A stretch of DNA of 40,851 nt, from assembly GCA_903918195.1 (NCBI GenBank), contig CAIXDS010000035.1, positions 1-40,851 of the forward strand, read 5' to 3'. Positions 8,523 through 15,371 of the stretch are shown one piece after another (the stretch's first letter is position 1; the number at the start of each line of letters is the position of its first letter). The translations under genes were made by a program, and so were the position numbers. The notes below the pieces were generated by a model. It was not told the origin of the DNA. It made no database searches and saw nothing but the letters and a program-made list of their open reading frames with translations. The DNA comes from an uncultured Acetobacteraceae bacterium. Lineage in GTDB: Bacteria > Pseudomonadota > Alphaproteobacteria > Acetobacterales > Acetobacteraceae.

Positions 8523-10215
8523 GCGGCTGGCACTCGCCGCCATACTCGCCGCCGTACTGGCGGCTCCGTTGTTCGGGCAGCCGGCGCTGGCGCAGCCGTC
8601 GCCCGCCGATCCGTTCAATCCCGCCCCGGCGCCGGACGATGTTGAACTGCCCATGCCGGGGGGCGGGCGCATGGCATTCCGGCGGGTGAGTGTTCCGGGC
8701 AGCGAGTTCTGGATGCACCCGGACCGCCGGGTGCAGGTCGGTTCACTCGGTCACCCTGAACCGGACGATGACGACGTTTTCGAAACGCCACGCGCGGTGG
8801 TGATATCGGGCAGCTTTCCGAACCAGTCCGGCGACGCCTGGGAGTATTTTCTCGGCAAGTACGAGGTGTCCAAGGCGCAGTTCGTCGCCGTGATGGGGCG
8901 GGGCAACGAGGCCGAGGGACTGCGCGCACTGGCGACGGCAAGCGGCAACCCGGTGGATGCGAAGCTTGCCACCATGGCCGCCGATGCCCGCACGCGCGAA
9001 CTGGCGCGGCCGGTGGCCTGGCTCGGCTGGAGCGCGGTGCAAAGCTTCATCGACACCTACAACAAATGGTGCTTTTCCGAGGCCAGCTGCCTGACCCGCC
9101 TGCCGACGATGGATGGCGTCCCCGGCTTCTTCCGCCTGCCGACCGAGGTCGAGTGGGAGTATGCCGCCCGCGGCGGGCAGGAGGCGCTGCACGAAAAGCC
9201 CAATGCCGAAATATTTGAGCGTCGCACGCCCTTTCCGGAGGAACGGTTGACCGAGTTCGTGGTTGCCGAACCCGAATCCCAGGGCAGCCCGCGACGCATC
9301 GGCTCGCGCAAGCCCTCCTATGGCTTCTATGACATGCTGGGCAACGTCCAGGAACTCACCCTGGGCGTGTTTCAGCCGGAGATCGGCCAAGGCAAGCCGG
9401 GCGGCCTGATTGCCCGCGGCGGCAGCTTCCGGACCAACCAGAAATACATCCGCACCTCGCTGCGCAGCGAGGTCGAGATTTATCGCTGGGACGGGTCGGC
9501 CATGATCGAGCAGCGGTCGGAGCGGACCGGCATGCGGCTCGCCATCGGCAGCAACGTCGTCACCACGCTCCAGGGGCGCAAGAAGATTGTCGAGGCCTAT
9601 CGGACCTACCGTAAATCGGCGCAAGCCACGACGCCGGCCGGCCAGTCATTGCTGATGCCGGGTGTGCAGGCCGGCGACCCCATGGCCGACGCGCTGGCCA
9701 TGCTCAACGGCCTGGCGGCGCAGAACGCCGCGCTGCGGCCGGAGGTCGAGCGGATCGTGACGCGCCTGGGCAGCGTTCAGGCCAAGCTCGCCGATGATGT
9801 GCGCGAAAGGTGCCAGGCGAATGCGCGATTTGCCCGCGATTCCGCCGAGCGGATCGGCAAGGCAACCTACGATATCGCGGATCGCACGCGGGCCGTCACG
9901 TCGCTCTCCAGCCTGGCGAACCCGTCCGCCCGCACGCAGGCGACCATCGAGAGTCTGCGCGGCGTCATTCCGGGGATTGCCAGTGAGCGCGACGCGGCTT
10001 TCGTGAACTATGTCCGCTTCCTGATGGAACTGCGGCGCTGTGGTCAGGCGGAAATAACGGCGGCCCTGAACAGCCTTGAGGGAGGTGCGCCGCGCCGGAG
10101 CTACCGGGAATCGGTCGCGGTTCTGCGCGAGCATGCGACCGGGCCGGCCGATCGGGCGTGGTGGCTGGAGCAGGTGGAGTCACGGCTGGGAGCGGCGGAT
10201 GTATGGGAGCGATAG
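8515..10215 (+). CDS. Secreted SUMF1/formylglycine-enzyme-like protein without catalytic cysteines (TagR-like)
   Basis: A 566-residue exported protein: signal peptide to about residue 27 (ending PALAQ), an FGE-sulfatase fold from about 50 to 345, and a helical C-terminal extension of about 220 residues. Family landmarks are LPTEVEWEYAARGG (208-221), GFYDMLGNVQEL (270-281) and RGGSFRT (301-307). In true formylglycine-generating enzymes the block after RGGS carries the active-site cysteines; none is present in the 30 residues following RGGSF, so sulfatase activation is unlikely. TagR, the periplasmic partner of PpkA, belongs to this fold class. The ATG at 8515 lies inside the end of the permease gene (ATGAGTAG). 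Non-enzymatic binding or scaffolding is the likeliest role. Confidence 0.82.
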   Translation: MSRRLALAAILAAVLAAPLFGQPALAQPSPADPFNPAPAPDDVELPMPGGGRMAFRRVSVPGSEFWMHPDRRVQVGSLGHPEPDDDDVFETPRAVVISGSFPNQSGDAWEYFLGKYEVSKAQFVAVMGRGNEAEGLRALATASGNPVDAKLATMAADARTRELARPVAWLGWSAVQSFIDTYNKWCFSEASCLTRLPTMDGVPGFFRLPTEVEWEYAARGGQEALHEKPNAEIFERRTPFPEERLTEFVVAEPESQGSPRRIGSRKPSYGFYDMLGNVQELTLGVFQPEIGQGKPGGLIARGGSFRTNQKYIRTSLRSEVEIYRWDGSAMIEQRSERTGMRLAIGSNVVTTLQGRKKIVEAYRTYRKSAQATTPAGQSLLMPGVQAGDPMADALAMLNGLAAQNAALRPEVERIVTRLGSVQAKLADDVRERCQANARFARDSAERIGKATYDIADRTRAVTSLSSLANPSARTQATIESLRGVIPGIASERDAAFVNYVRFLMELRRCGQAEITAALNSLEGGAPRRSYRESVAVLREHATGPADRAWWLEQVESRLGAADVWER

Positions 10216-10219
10216 AGGC

Positions 10220-10930
10220 GTGACAAATGCACGTGCACGGTGTGGCCGGGCTCTGAGCGCGGTCCTGTTGCTGTCGGTGAGCGCCTGTGCCAGCGGCCCT
10301 GGTGGCAGCAGCGGCGGTGTCTGTGGCAGCGGCAGCCAGTACTGGCACAGCGACGGGGTCATGACAGTTGTCGAAGGGGCCGCGGTCGGCGCCGCCATCG
10401 GCGGTCTGGCCGGTGCGCTCGCCGGAAAGAACGTCCAAACCGCTGCCATCGGCGCCGGCATCGGCGCCCTGCTCGGTGGCGGAGTCGGCTGTGCGGTCAG
10501 TGCGAACAAAGCCCAGTACGCCACGACGGAGGACACCTACGACGCAACTCTGGCGAATATGCAGCGCCTGAACCAGCAACTGGGCGCGAAATCGGCCAAT
10601 CTGGCGGAGGAACAGGCCAGCCTGGACCGTGACATCGCCGCCCTGTCGGGACAGCAGCAATCGGCCATGGCCCGGCACGCGCAGGCACAGCAGCGCCTCG
10701 CCACGGCCAGCAACCAGACCGCGGAAGGCCGCAAGCTCGTGGCTGCGGCCCGGGAGGACCTGAAGAAGGAGGAGGCACTTGTTGCCGAGGCGGAGAAGAC
10801 CTACGGAGCCAACAGTGAACAGGCGGCGCGGCTGCGCGAGCAGCGCAACCAGACATTGACCGTCGTGACGAATCTCAACAGCCAGGTGCAGAGTCTTGCG
10901 GCATCCACGAACCAGCTCGGAAGTATCTAG
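10220..10930 (+). CDS. Glycine-zipper, coiled-coil lipoprotein
   Basis: A 236-residue lipoprotein. The lipobox SVSAC puts the modified cysteine at position 23; the following residue is not Asp, so by the E. coli Lol rule it would go to the outer membrane. A glycine-zipper stretch (GAAVGAAIGGLAGALAG and the following repeat, about 46-85) could insert into a membrane. The rest (about 100-236) is a Gln/Ala-rich coiled coil. I chose the GTG at 10220, which has GGGAG ten bases upstream and gives a normal-length signal; an ATG at 10199 in the same frame is the alternative and overlaps the previous gene. It may hold the place of the TagQ lipoprotein, but I see no specific sequence tie. Confidence 0.75.
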   Translation: MTNARARCGRALSAVLLLSVSACASGPGGSSGGVCGSGSQYWHSDGVMTVVEGAAVGAAIGGLAGALAGKNVQTAAIGAGIGALLGGGVGCAVSANKAQYATTEDTYDATLANMQRLNQQLGAKSANLAEEQASLDRDIAALSGQQQSAMARHAQAQQRLATASNQTAEGRKLVAAAREDLKKEEALVAEAEKTYGANSEQAARLREQRNQTLTVVTNLNSQVQSLAASTNQLGSI

Positions 10931-10937
10931 CCGGTCC

Positions 10938-11465
10938 ATGCCGGTTCGCCGCTGGCCGGCTTGTCTCTGGCTCGCCCCCCTGTTGGCGTGCGGCCTGACG
11001 GCCTGCGCGGTCAGCGACGATCCGCGCCAGGGCGGACTGTTCGGCGGCATTTCGGGTCTTACCAGCGGCAGTTACCAGCAACGCCTCGACCAGCGGCAAC
11101 AGCAGATCTGGGCGGTCGACCGCGCCAACGCGGACGCTGCGGCCAACCAGGCGCAGCAGGAAGCCGACATTGCCGCACGCCGGGCCGAGCTTGCTCGTCT
11201 GTCCGGCAACGTGGCGAAGCTGCAGGCCAGCGCGGACCGGCTGAACCGGCAAGCGGCGGCACTCACCGCGGCCAATTCCGGACAGGACGAGTTGCAGCAG
11301 TTGCGGACACGGATCACCGCGACGCAGCGGAAGCTCGGCGACCTACAAGCCAAGATCGCCAGCAGCACGAGCGACCTGAAGGAAAGCCAGCAAGAGGTCG
11401 AGGCCCTGAATGCCGAGTTGGAGCGTCTGCAGGACATCTACCTTTCGATGACGAAAACCCGCTAG
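10938..11465 (+). CDS. Coiled-coil lipoprotein
   Basis: A 175-residue lipoprotein starting seven bases after the preceding stop. The signal peptide ends in the lipobox LTAC with C23 as the lipidated residue, followed by Ala. From about residue 45 to 170 almost everything is predicted heptad-type coiled coil (QQRLDQRQQQIW, AELARLSGNVAKLQ, ELQQLRTRITATQRKL). Its build is close to that of the preceding lipoprotein, so the two could pair through their coils or derive from a duplication. No known family name can be given. Confidence 0.72.
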   Translation: MPVRRWPACLWLAPLLACGLTACAVSDDPRQGGLFGGISGLTSGSYQQRLDQRQQQIWAVDRANADAAANQAQQEADIAARRAELARLSGNVAKLQASADRLNRQAAALTAANSGQDELQQLRTRITATQRKLGDLQAKIASSTSDLKESQQEVEALNAELERLQDIYLSMTKTR

Positions 11466-11471
11466 CCGGCG

Positions 11472-12221
11472 ATGGCGTGCAGCCTGTCGAGGAGCATTCT
11501 GTGGCTTTCGCTTGCGATGCTGGCGATGGGTTGCAGCCAGTCCCGGCCGCAGGAAGCCGTGGAAGGACCCGCGCCATCCAAGCTGAGCGATCAGCCCGGC
11601 AGCGCCCTTGGCATTGCGGGTGCAAAGCAGGCCGGCACGATCGTGCGCCCGGCAGCGACGATGCCGGAACTTGCCGCGGACGCCGTGCCCATTGCCCCGA
11701 ACCCTGCGGTCGAGGAAGCGCCACTCCCACCGCTGCCGCTGCCGCTGCCGCTGCCACCACCACCACCACCACCACCACTGCCGCTGCCACCGCCCGCCGT
11801 TGCATCGCCACCGTTGCAGCCTTTGGCCGCGACGGTTGCAGCCTCGCCCAGGCCGCTTCTGCCACCTGTCATCGGCCAGGACGCATACGCCGTCGAAAGC
11901 GTGCACTGCGAGCGTGAGGGCGCCGCCTGGGTCACTGTGCTGGAGGGCACTGTCACGACAGCCGACGCCTCCCGCGTGCAGCTGCACATCGCCCGGCGTC
12001 TCGGCCTGCGCTACCATCCCTACGCGACCGGCATAGCTGACGACGACTGGTACTGCGTGCCCCGCCGGCGCTACTGTTTTTCGCCGATCGGTTTCTCGGA
12101 TTGGGGAGGCCAGCACCACGACGGCGAACTGGGCGAGTTCGAGCGGCAGGCAACCTTCGCCGCATCGACCCGTCTGGTGGTCGGCATTGCGACTCTCCTG
12201 CGCGAACGTTGCCCGCAATGA
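11472..12221 (+). CDS. Lipoprotein with proline-rich linker and small Cys-containing domain
   Basis: A 249-residue lipoprotein with lipobox AMGC (C21). Residues 22-85 are low complexity, 86-110 form an uninterrupted Pro/Leu tract, and 135-249 are a compact domain with four cysteines (in VHCERE, WYCVPRRRYCF and the C-terminal RERCPQ) that could form disulfides in the periplasm. The proline tract looks like a rigid spacer placing the C-terminal domain away from the membrane, possibly through peptidoglycan. Its stop overlaps the start of the protease gene (ATGA), so the two are translationally coupled. Domain function unknown. Confidence 0.72.
   Translation: MACSLSRSILWLSLAMLAMGCSQSRPQEAVEGPAPSKLSDQPGSALGIAGAKQAGTIVRPAATMPELAADAVPIAPNPAVEEAPLPPLPLPLPLPPPPPPPPLPLPPPAVASPPLQPLAATVAASPRPLLPPVIGQDAYAVESVHCEREGAAWVTVLEGTVTTADASRVQLHIARRLGLRYHPYATGIADDDWYCVPRRRYCFSPIGFSDWGGQHHDGELGEFERQATFAASTRLVVGIATLLRERCPQ
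11733..11778 (+). repeat. Trinucleotide/hexanucleotide tract coding for the proline linker
   Basis: Three CTGCCG units, a CTGCCA and a run of CCA codons give a Leu-Pro then poly-Pro tract inside the lipoprotein gene. Unit lengths are multiples of three, so slippage would change linker length without breaking the frame. Confidence 0.8.
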
Positions 12222-13588
12222 AGCGGCCCCGCCGGTCGCTATGGGTGAGCGTGATCGCCGCACTGGCGGCCGGCGCCGCGCTGCCGGCGGTCGCCGCCGA
12301 CCCGGGCGAACTTGCTGCCATCGTCGCCGAGCATCAGGTCACCCGGCCGCGCCTGAACCAGATCCCGGTCGACAGCCTGGAAGCGTTCGATCGCTGGCTG
12401 GCCGCGCTCGACCCATTCGCCCGGCGGATGAGTGCGGCCGAGTACGAGGCGCACATGGCCGCATTGTCGCCGGTGCGGACGGGCATCGGCGGGGCCATCT
12501 TCGGGCAGCCCGACGCCGTGCGGTGGGTGAGTTACCGCTCCGGCCCGGCCGCCATGGCGGGGGCTCCGGCGGAAGGCGAACTGGTCGCGGTCAACGACCT
12601 GCCGGTGGCACCCCCGCTCGACCTGTCGCGCGTGACGGCGGCACTGCAGGCTGGCGGCCCGGTCGCCCGGCTTCGCTTCGCGCATGCGGCGACTGCCGTC
12701 GAGATACGGCAGGATCGGTTCACCGCGCCGATTTTGGAAAGTTGGGACATCAGCGGAACCCGGATCGTCCGCATCTTCCGCTTCGTCGAGGGCCGGACCG
12801 TGCCATCTATGCAGGCTGCCCTCAAGGGCGCGTCCCGCGTCGTGCTTGATCTGCGTTTCAGCGACGGCGGCGACCTGTTCGGTGGCCTGGACGCGACCGG
12901 TGTCTTCCTGAACGCGGGAACGCCGATCGGCGGCCTGATGTCAGCCGATGGCAGGCGCCTGGCATTCACCGCACCGGATGTGGGCCCGCCGTTCCGGGGA
13001 AATCTGGTCGTACTGACCAGCCCGTTTACCGCCAGCACGGCGGAGGTCGTTGCGGCGGCGCTGCAATACCACGGCAGGGCACGGATCGCCGGCACGGGAA
13101 CCTTCGGCAAGTGCCTCGCACAGCAGGTCTTCCACCTGTCCGACGGCGGGGCACTTCGTCTCTCCGTCGAGCGGCTGCTGCGCCCCTCCGGCAGCGACTG
13201 CACCGACCAACCGATCGCGCCGGACATTGCGATGCCGACCGAGGAGATATTCGATACGCCGTGGCTGTTCACCGCATTGGGCGTAACCCGTCCGCAGCCG
13301 GGCCTTCTGCGGGTATGCGAAACCGCTGGCGTGCCGAGCCCCGCCGCGGCCCGACAGCGGGAGATCGAAATCCGCCTGGTGCTGCCGCCCGGGACCGTGC
13401 CCGCAACGATAGAACCGGCGACGACAGAACCGGCGACGACAGAGCCAAAGCTGCAGGACCCGCCGGCCGCGGTGCCTGAGTACCGGGTATGTCTTGGCCC
13501 GATGCCGGACAAGGCAGCGGCCGAGCAACTGGCCGCAATTCTGTCCGACCTGCTCGGCCACCGGTTCGAGGTGGCGAGGGGCCGATAG
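12218..13588 (+). CDS. S41 (C-terminal processing/tail-specific) protease with SPOR-like tail
   Basis: A 456-residue exported protease. Signal peptide to about residue 27 (PAVAA). Residues 85-165 resemble a divergent PDZ domain (SGPAAMAGAPAEGELVAV). The peptidase core holds VVLDLRFSDGGDLFGG, FTASTAEVV with catalytic S273, and GTGTFGK with catalytic K298; the 25-residue Ser-Lys spacing equals that of E. coli Prc, so the dyad looks intact. The last 40 residues (YRVCLGPMPDKAAAEQL) resemble a SPOR peptidoglycan-binding domain, joined by a linker of short EPATT repeats. As last large gene of the operon, it could process or degrade one of the secreted partners. The start overlaps the previous stop as ATGA. 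The S41 call is firm; SPOR is likely. Confidence 0.82.
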   Translation: MKRPRRSLWVSVIAALAAGAALPAVAADPGELAAIVAEHQVTRPRLNQIPVDSLEAFDRWLAALDPFARRMSAAEYEAHMAALSPVRTGIGGAIFGQPDAVRWVSYRSGPAAMAGAPAEGELVAVNDLPVAPPLDLSRVTAALQAGGPVARLRFAHAATAVEIRQDRFTAPILESWDISGTRIVRIFRFVEGRTVPSMQAALKGASRVVLDLRFSDGGDLFGGLDATGVFLNAGTPIGGLMSADGRRLAFTAPDVGPPFRGNLVVLTSPFTASTAEVVAAALQYHGRARIAGTGTFGKCLAQQVFHLSDGGALRLSVERLLRPSGSDCTDQPIAPDIAMPTEEIFDTPWLFTALGVTRPQPGLLRVCETAGVPSPAAARQREIEIRLVLPPGTVPATIEPATTEPATTEPKLQDPPAAVPEYRVCLGPMPDKAAAEQLAAILSDLLGHRFEVARGR

Positions 13589-13723
13589 TCCGGCCGTCGG
13601 CGCTGACAGGGGCCGTATGGCGAACGACCGGGTCAGCATCCGATCTTGCACCACCCACCCTCGCAGGATCGGCCACGGACATTACCTGACGTCGCACATC
13701 CCCAGCGCCTGAGGACATGCGCC

Positions 13724-13816
13724 ATGCCCGATACATTGCACCAGTCGAGCCCGGCCCTGATGCACATTCTCATGCTGGTCGTGGTGCTGCTGATCCTGCT
13801 GTTGCGCCGGGTCTGA
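13724..13816 (+). CDS. Possible 30-residue single-span membrane peptide
   Basis: A short open frame with GAGGA at 13711-13715, eight bases before its ATG. The product has a short polar N-terminus (MPDTLHQSSPAL), one hydrophobic segment (MHILMLVVVLLILLL, residues 13-27) and a basic end RRV, which fits a Nin-Cout-or-reverse membrane micropeptide. It lies about 135 bp after the protease stop on the same strand and could be the last gene of the operon. No homologue is known to me. The evidence is only the ribosome binding site plus clean topology. Confidence 0.45.
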   Translation: MPDTLHQSSPALMHILMLVVVLLILLLRRV

Positions 13817-13940
13817 AGCCGGCAGGGTTGGCCCCTTGGCGCCTCGGCGTCCACCTGCAGGGTGCGCAGCGTCAGCCCGTCGAACAACCGGAGGGCCGGA
13901 GGAGAGACACTCGGGAACCGGACAGCCCTGGGCCGCCGCC

Positions 13941-15356
13941 TCAGGCCGTTTGGGCGGGCCGCCGGTCGGCCCAGGGCAGCGCCTGCTCGAACGCAGAAGC
14001 GGCCTGCAGCACACCGAGATCGTCGAAGCGCCTTCCGACGATCTGCAATCCCACCGGCAGGCCCGCGCCGGTGAAGCCGCAGGGCACGGTGGCGGCCGGG
14101 TTCCATGCCATGTTGAACGGATAGGAGAATTCCGCCCAGGACAGCCAGTCCCACGGGTGCGACGGCCAGTGTTCCGGCATCAGCAACTCGGCCGGGAAAG
14201 CAGCGACCGAAACGGTGGGAGTAATGAGAAAATCCCAGTCTGCGAACCACGAATGAATCTGCGCGACATAGGCGTATTTGCGTTCGCGCAGATCCTGGTA
14301 CTCGGATATCGCGATCTCGCTGCCGGAGCGAATGCAGGCGACCAGCCCCGGGTCCATCTCCGCCTCCCATTGCGGCAGATGGCGGGCGAGCCGGGTCATG
14401 TGCGCCGCCCAGAATTTCCGCGCCAACTCCGGGCCGGCCGGCCCCCAGGCGGGCGTGACCTCGTCCAGCGTCGCGCCGGCAGCGGCGGCGAAGCGCCCGG
14501 CCGCGTCGCGCACCAGCGCGGCCACCTCCGGGTCCACCCGGGCATGGCCAAGATCGGCGCTGTAGGCGATCCGCCGCCCGGCAATGCCCTCGTGCAGCCG
14601 GCGCAGATAGGGCGCCGGCCAGGCCTCCAGCGTGGTGTGGTCGAGCGGATGCGGGCCGGCCATCACCTCCAGCATCAGCGCCGAATCGGCCACCGTGCGG
14701 CTGAGCGGCCCATTATGTGTGGTGTAGTCGCCGGCGCTGACCGGCGCCGCGGGCACCCGCCCGAAGCTCGGCTTCAGGCCAAAAACGCCGCAGAAATGCG
14801 CCGGCATGCGGATCGAGCCCGCCCCGTCCGACCCCTGGTGCAGCGAGCCGTATCCGGCGGCGGCGGCTGCCCCGGCGCCGGCGGATGAGGCGCCGGCGTT
14901 AAAGCCATACTTCCATGGGTTATGGGTCATGCCGGTGAGCGGGCTGCGCGAGACCCCCTTCCAGCCGAACTCCGAAGTCGTGGTTTTGCCGAGCAGAATG
15001 GCGCCGGCCTGTTTCAACCGTGTCGCCGCCGGGGTGTCGGTGGGGGTGCGATGGCCGGCGAATATCTTCGAGCCGAACTGGGTGGGAAAATCCTGCGTCC
15101 AGCAAAGATCCTTGATCGTCGCGGTCACCCCGTGCAGCGGGCCGGGCGTTTCCCCCTGCATCAGCGCCGCCTCGGCCGCGCGGGCCGCGTCCATCGCCTG
15201 CTCGGGGGCGAAATGGGCGAACGCGTTGATCTGCGGCTCCAGCCGCTCGATCCGGCGGATGATGGCAGCCGTGGCTTCCACCGGCGAGATGGTTTTCGCC
15301 CGGATCAGCGCCGCCATCTCGGTGGCCGGCAGAAAGCCCAGATCGTCGTCGGTCAT
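13941..15356 (-). CDS. Amidase signature family hydrolase
   Basis: A 471-residue amidase. The Ser-cisSer-Lys triad is recognisable: K82 in ATIKDL, S157 in NAGASSAG, and nucleophile S181 in GSDGAGSIRMPA, 24 residues after S157 as in characterised members. The family hydrolyses C-N bonds of amides, including aryl/alkyl amides, ureas and carbamoyl compounds, in the cytoplasm; the substrate cannot be read from sequence. A strong ribosome binding site (GGGAGGGGAC) precedes the ATG. It starts 15 bp after the aminotransferase stop, so the two form one operon. Together they suggest breakdown of an amide- or N-acyl-containing amine, but no substrate is shown. Confidence 0.88.
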   Translation of the reverse strand: MTDDDLGFLPATEMAALIRAKTISPVEATAAIIRRIERLEPQINAFAHFAPEQAMDAARAAEAALMQGETPGPLHGVTATIKDLCWTQDFPTQFGSKIFAGHRTPTDTPAATRLKQAGAILLGKTTTSEFGWKGVSRSPLTGMTHNPWKYGFNAGASSAGAGAAAAAGYGSLHQGSDGAGSIRMPAHFCGVFGLKPSFGRVPAAPVSAGDYTTHNGPLSRTVADSALMLEVMAGPHPLDHTTLEAWPAPYLRRLHEGIAGRRIAYSADLGHARVDPEVAALVRDAAGRFAAAAGATLDEVTPAWGPAGPELARKFWAAHMTRLARHLPQWEAEMDPGLVACIRSGSEIAISEYQDLRERKYAYVAQIHSWFADWDFLITPTVSVAAFPAELLMPEHWPSHPWDWLSWAEFSYPFNMAWNPAATVPCGFTGAGLPVGLQIVGRRFDDLGVLQAASAFEQALPWADRRPAQTA

Positions 15357-15371
15357 GTCCCCTCCCCCGGT

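Noticed and set aside
7263..8672. Minus-strand frame of 469 codons opposite the permease
   Set aside because: Shadow of a clear FtsX-type permease with intact C-terminal motif.
13633..14370. Minus-strand frame of 245 codons across the end of the amidase
   Set aside because: Different frame from the amidase, no domain, and it covers an intergenic segment; composition is that of a shadow.
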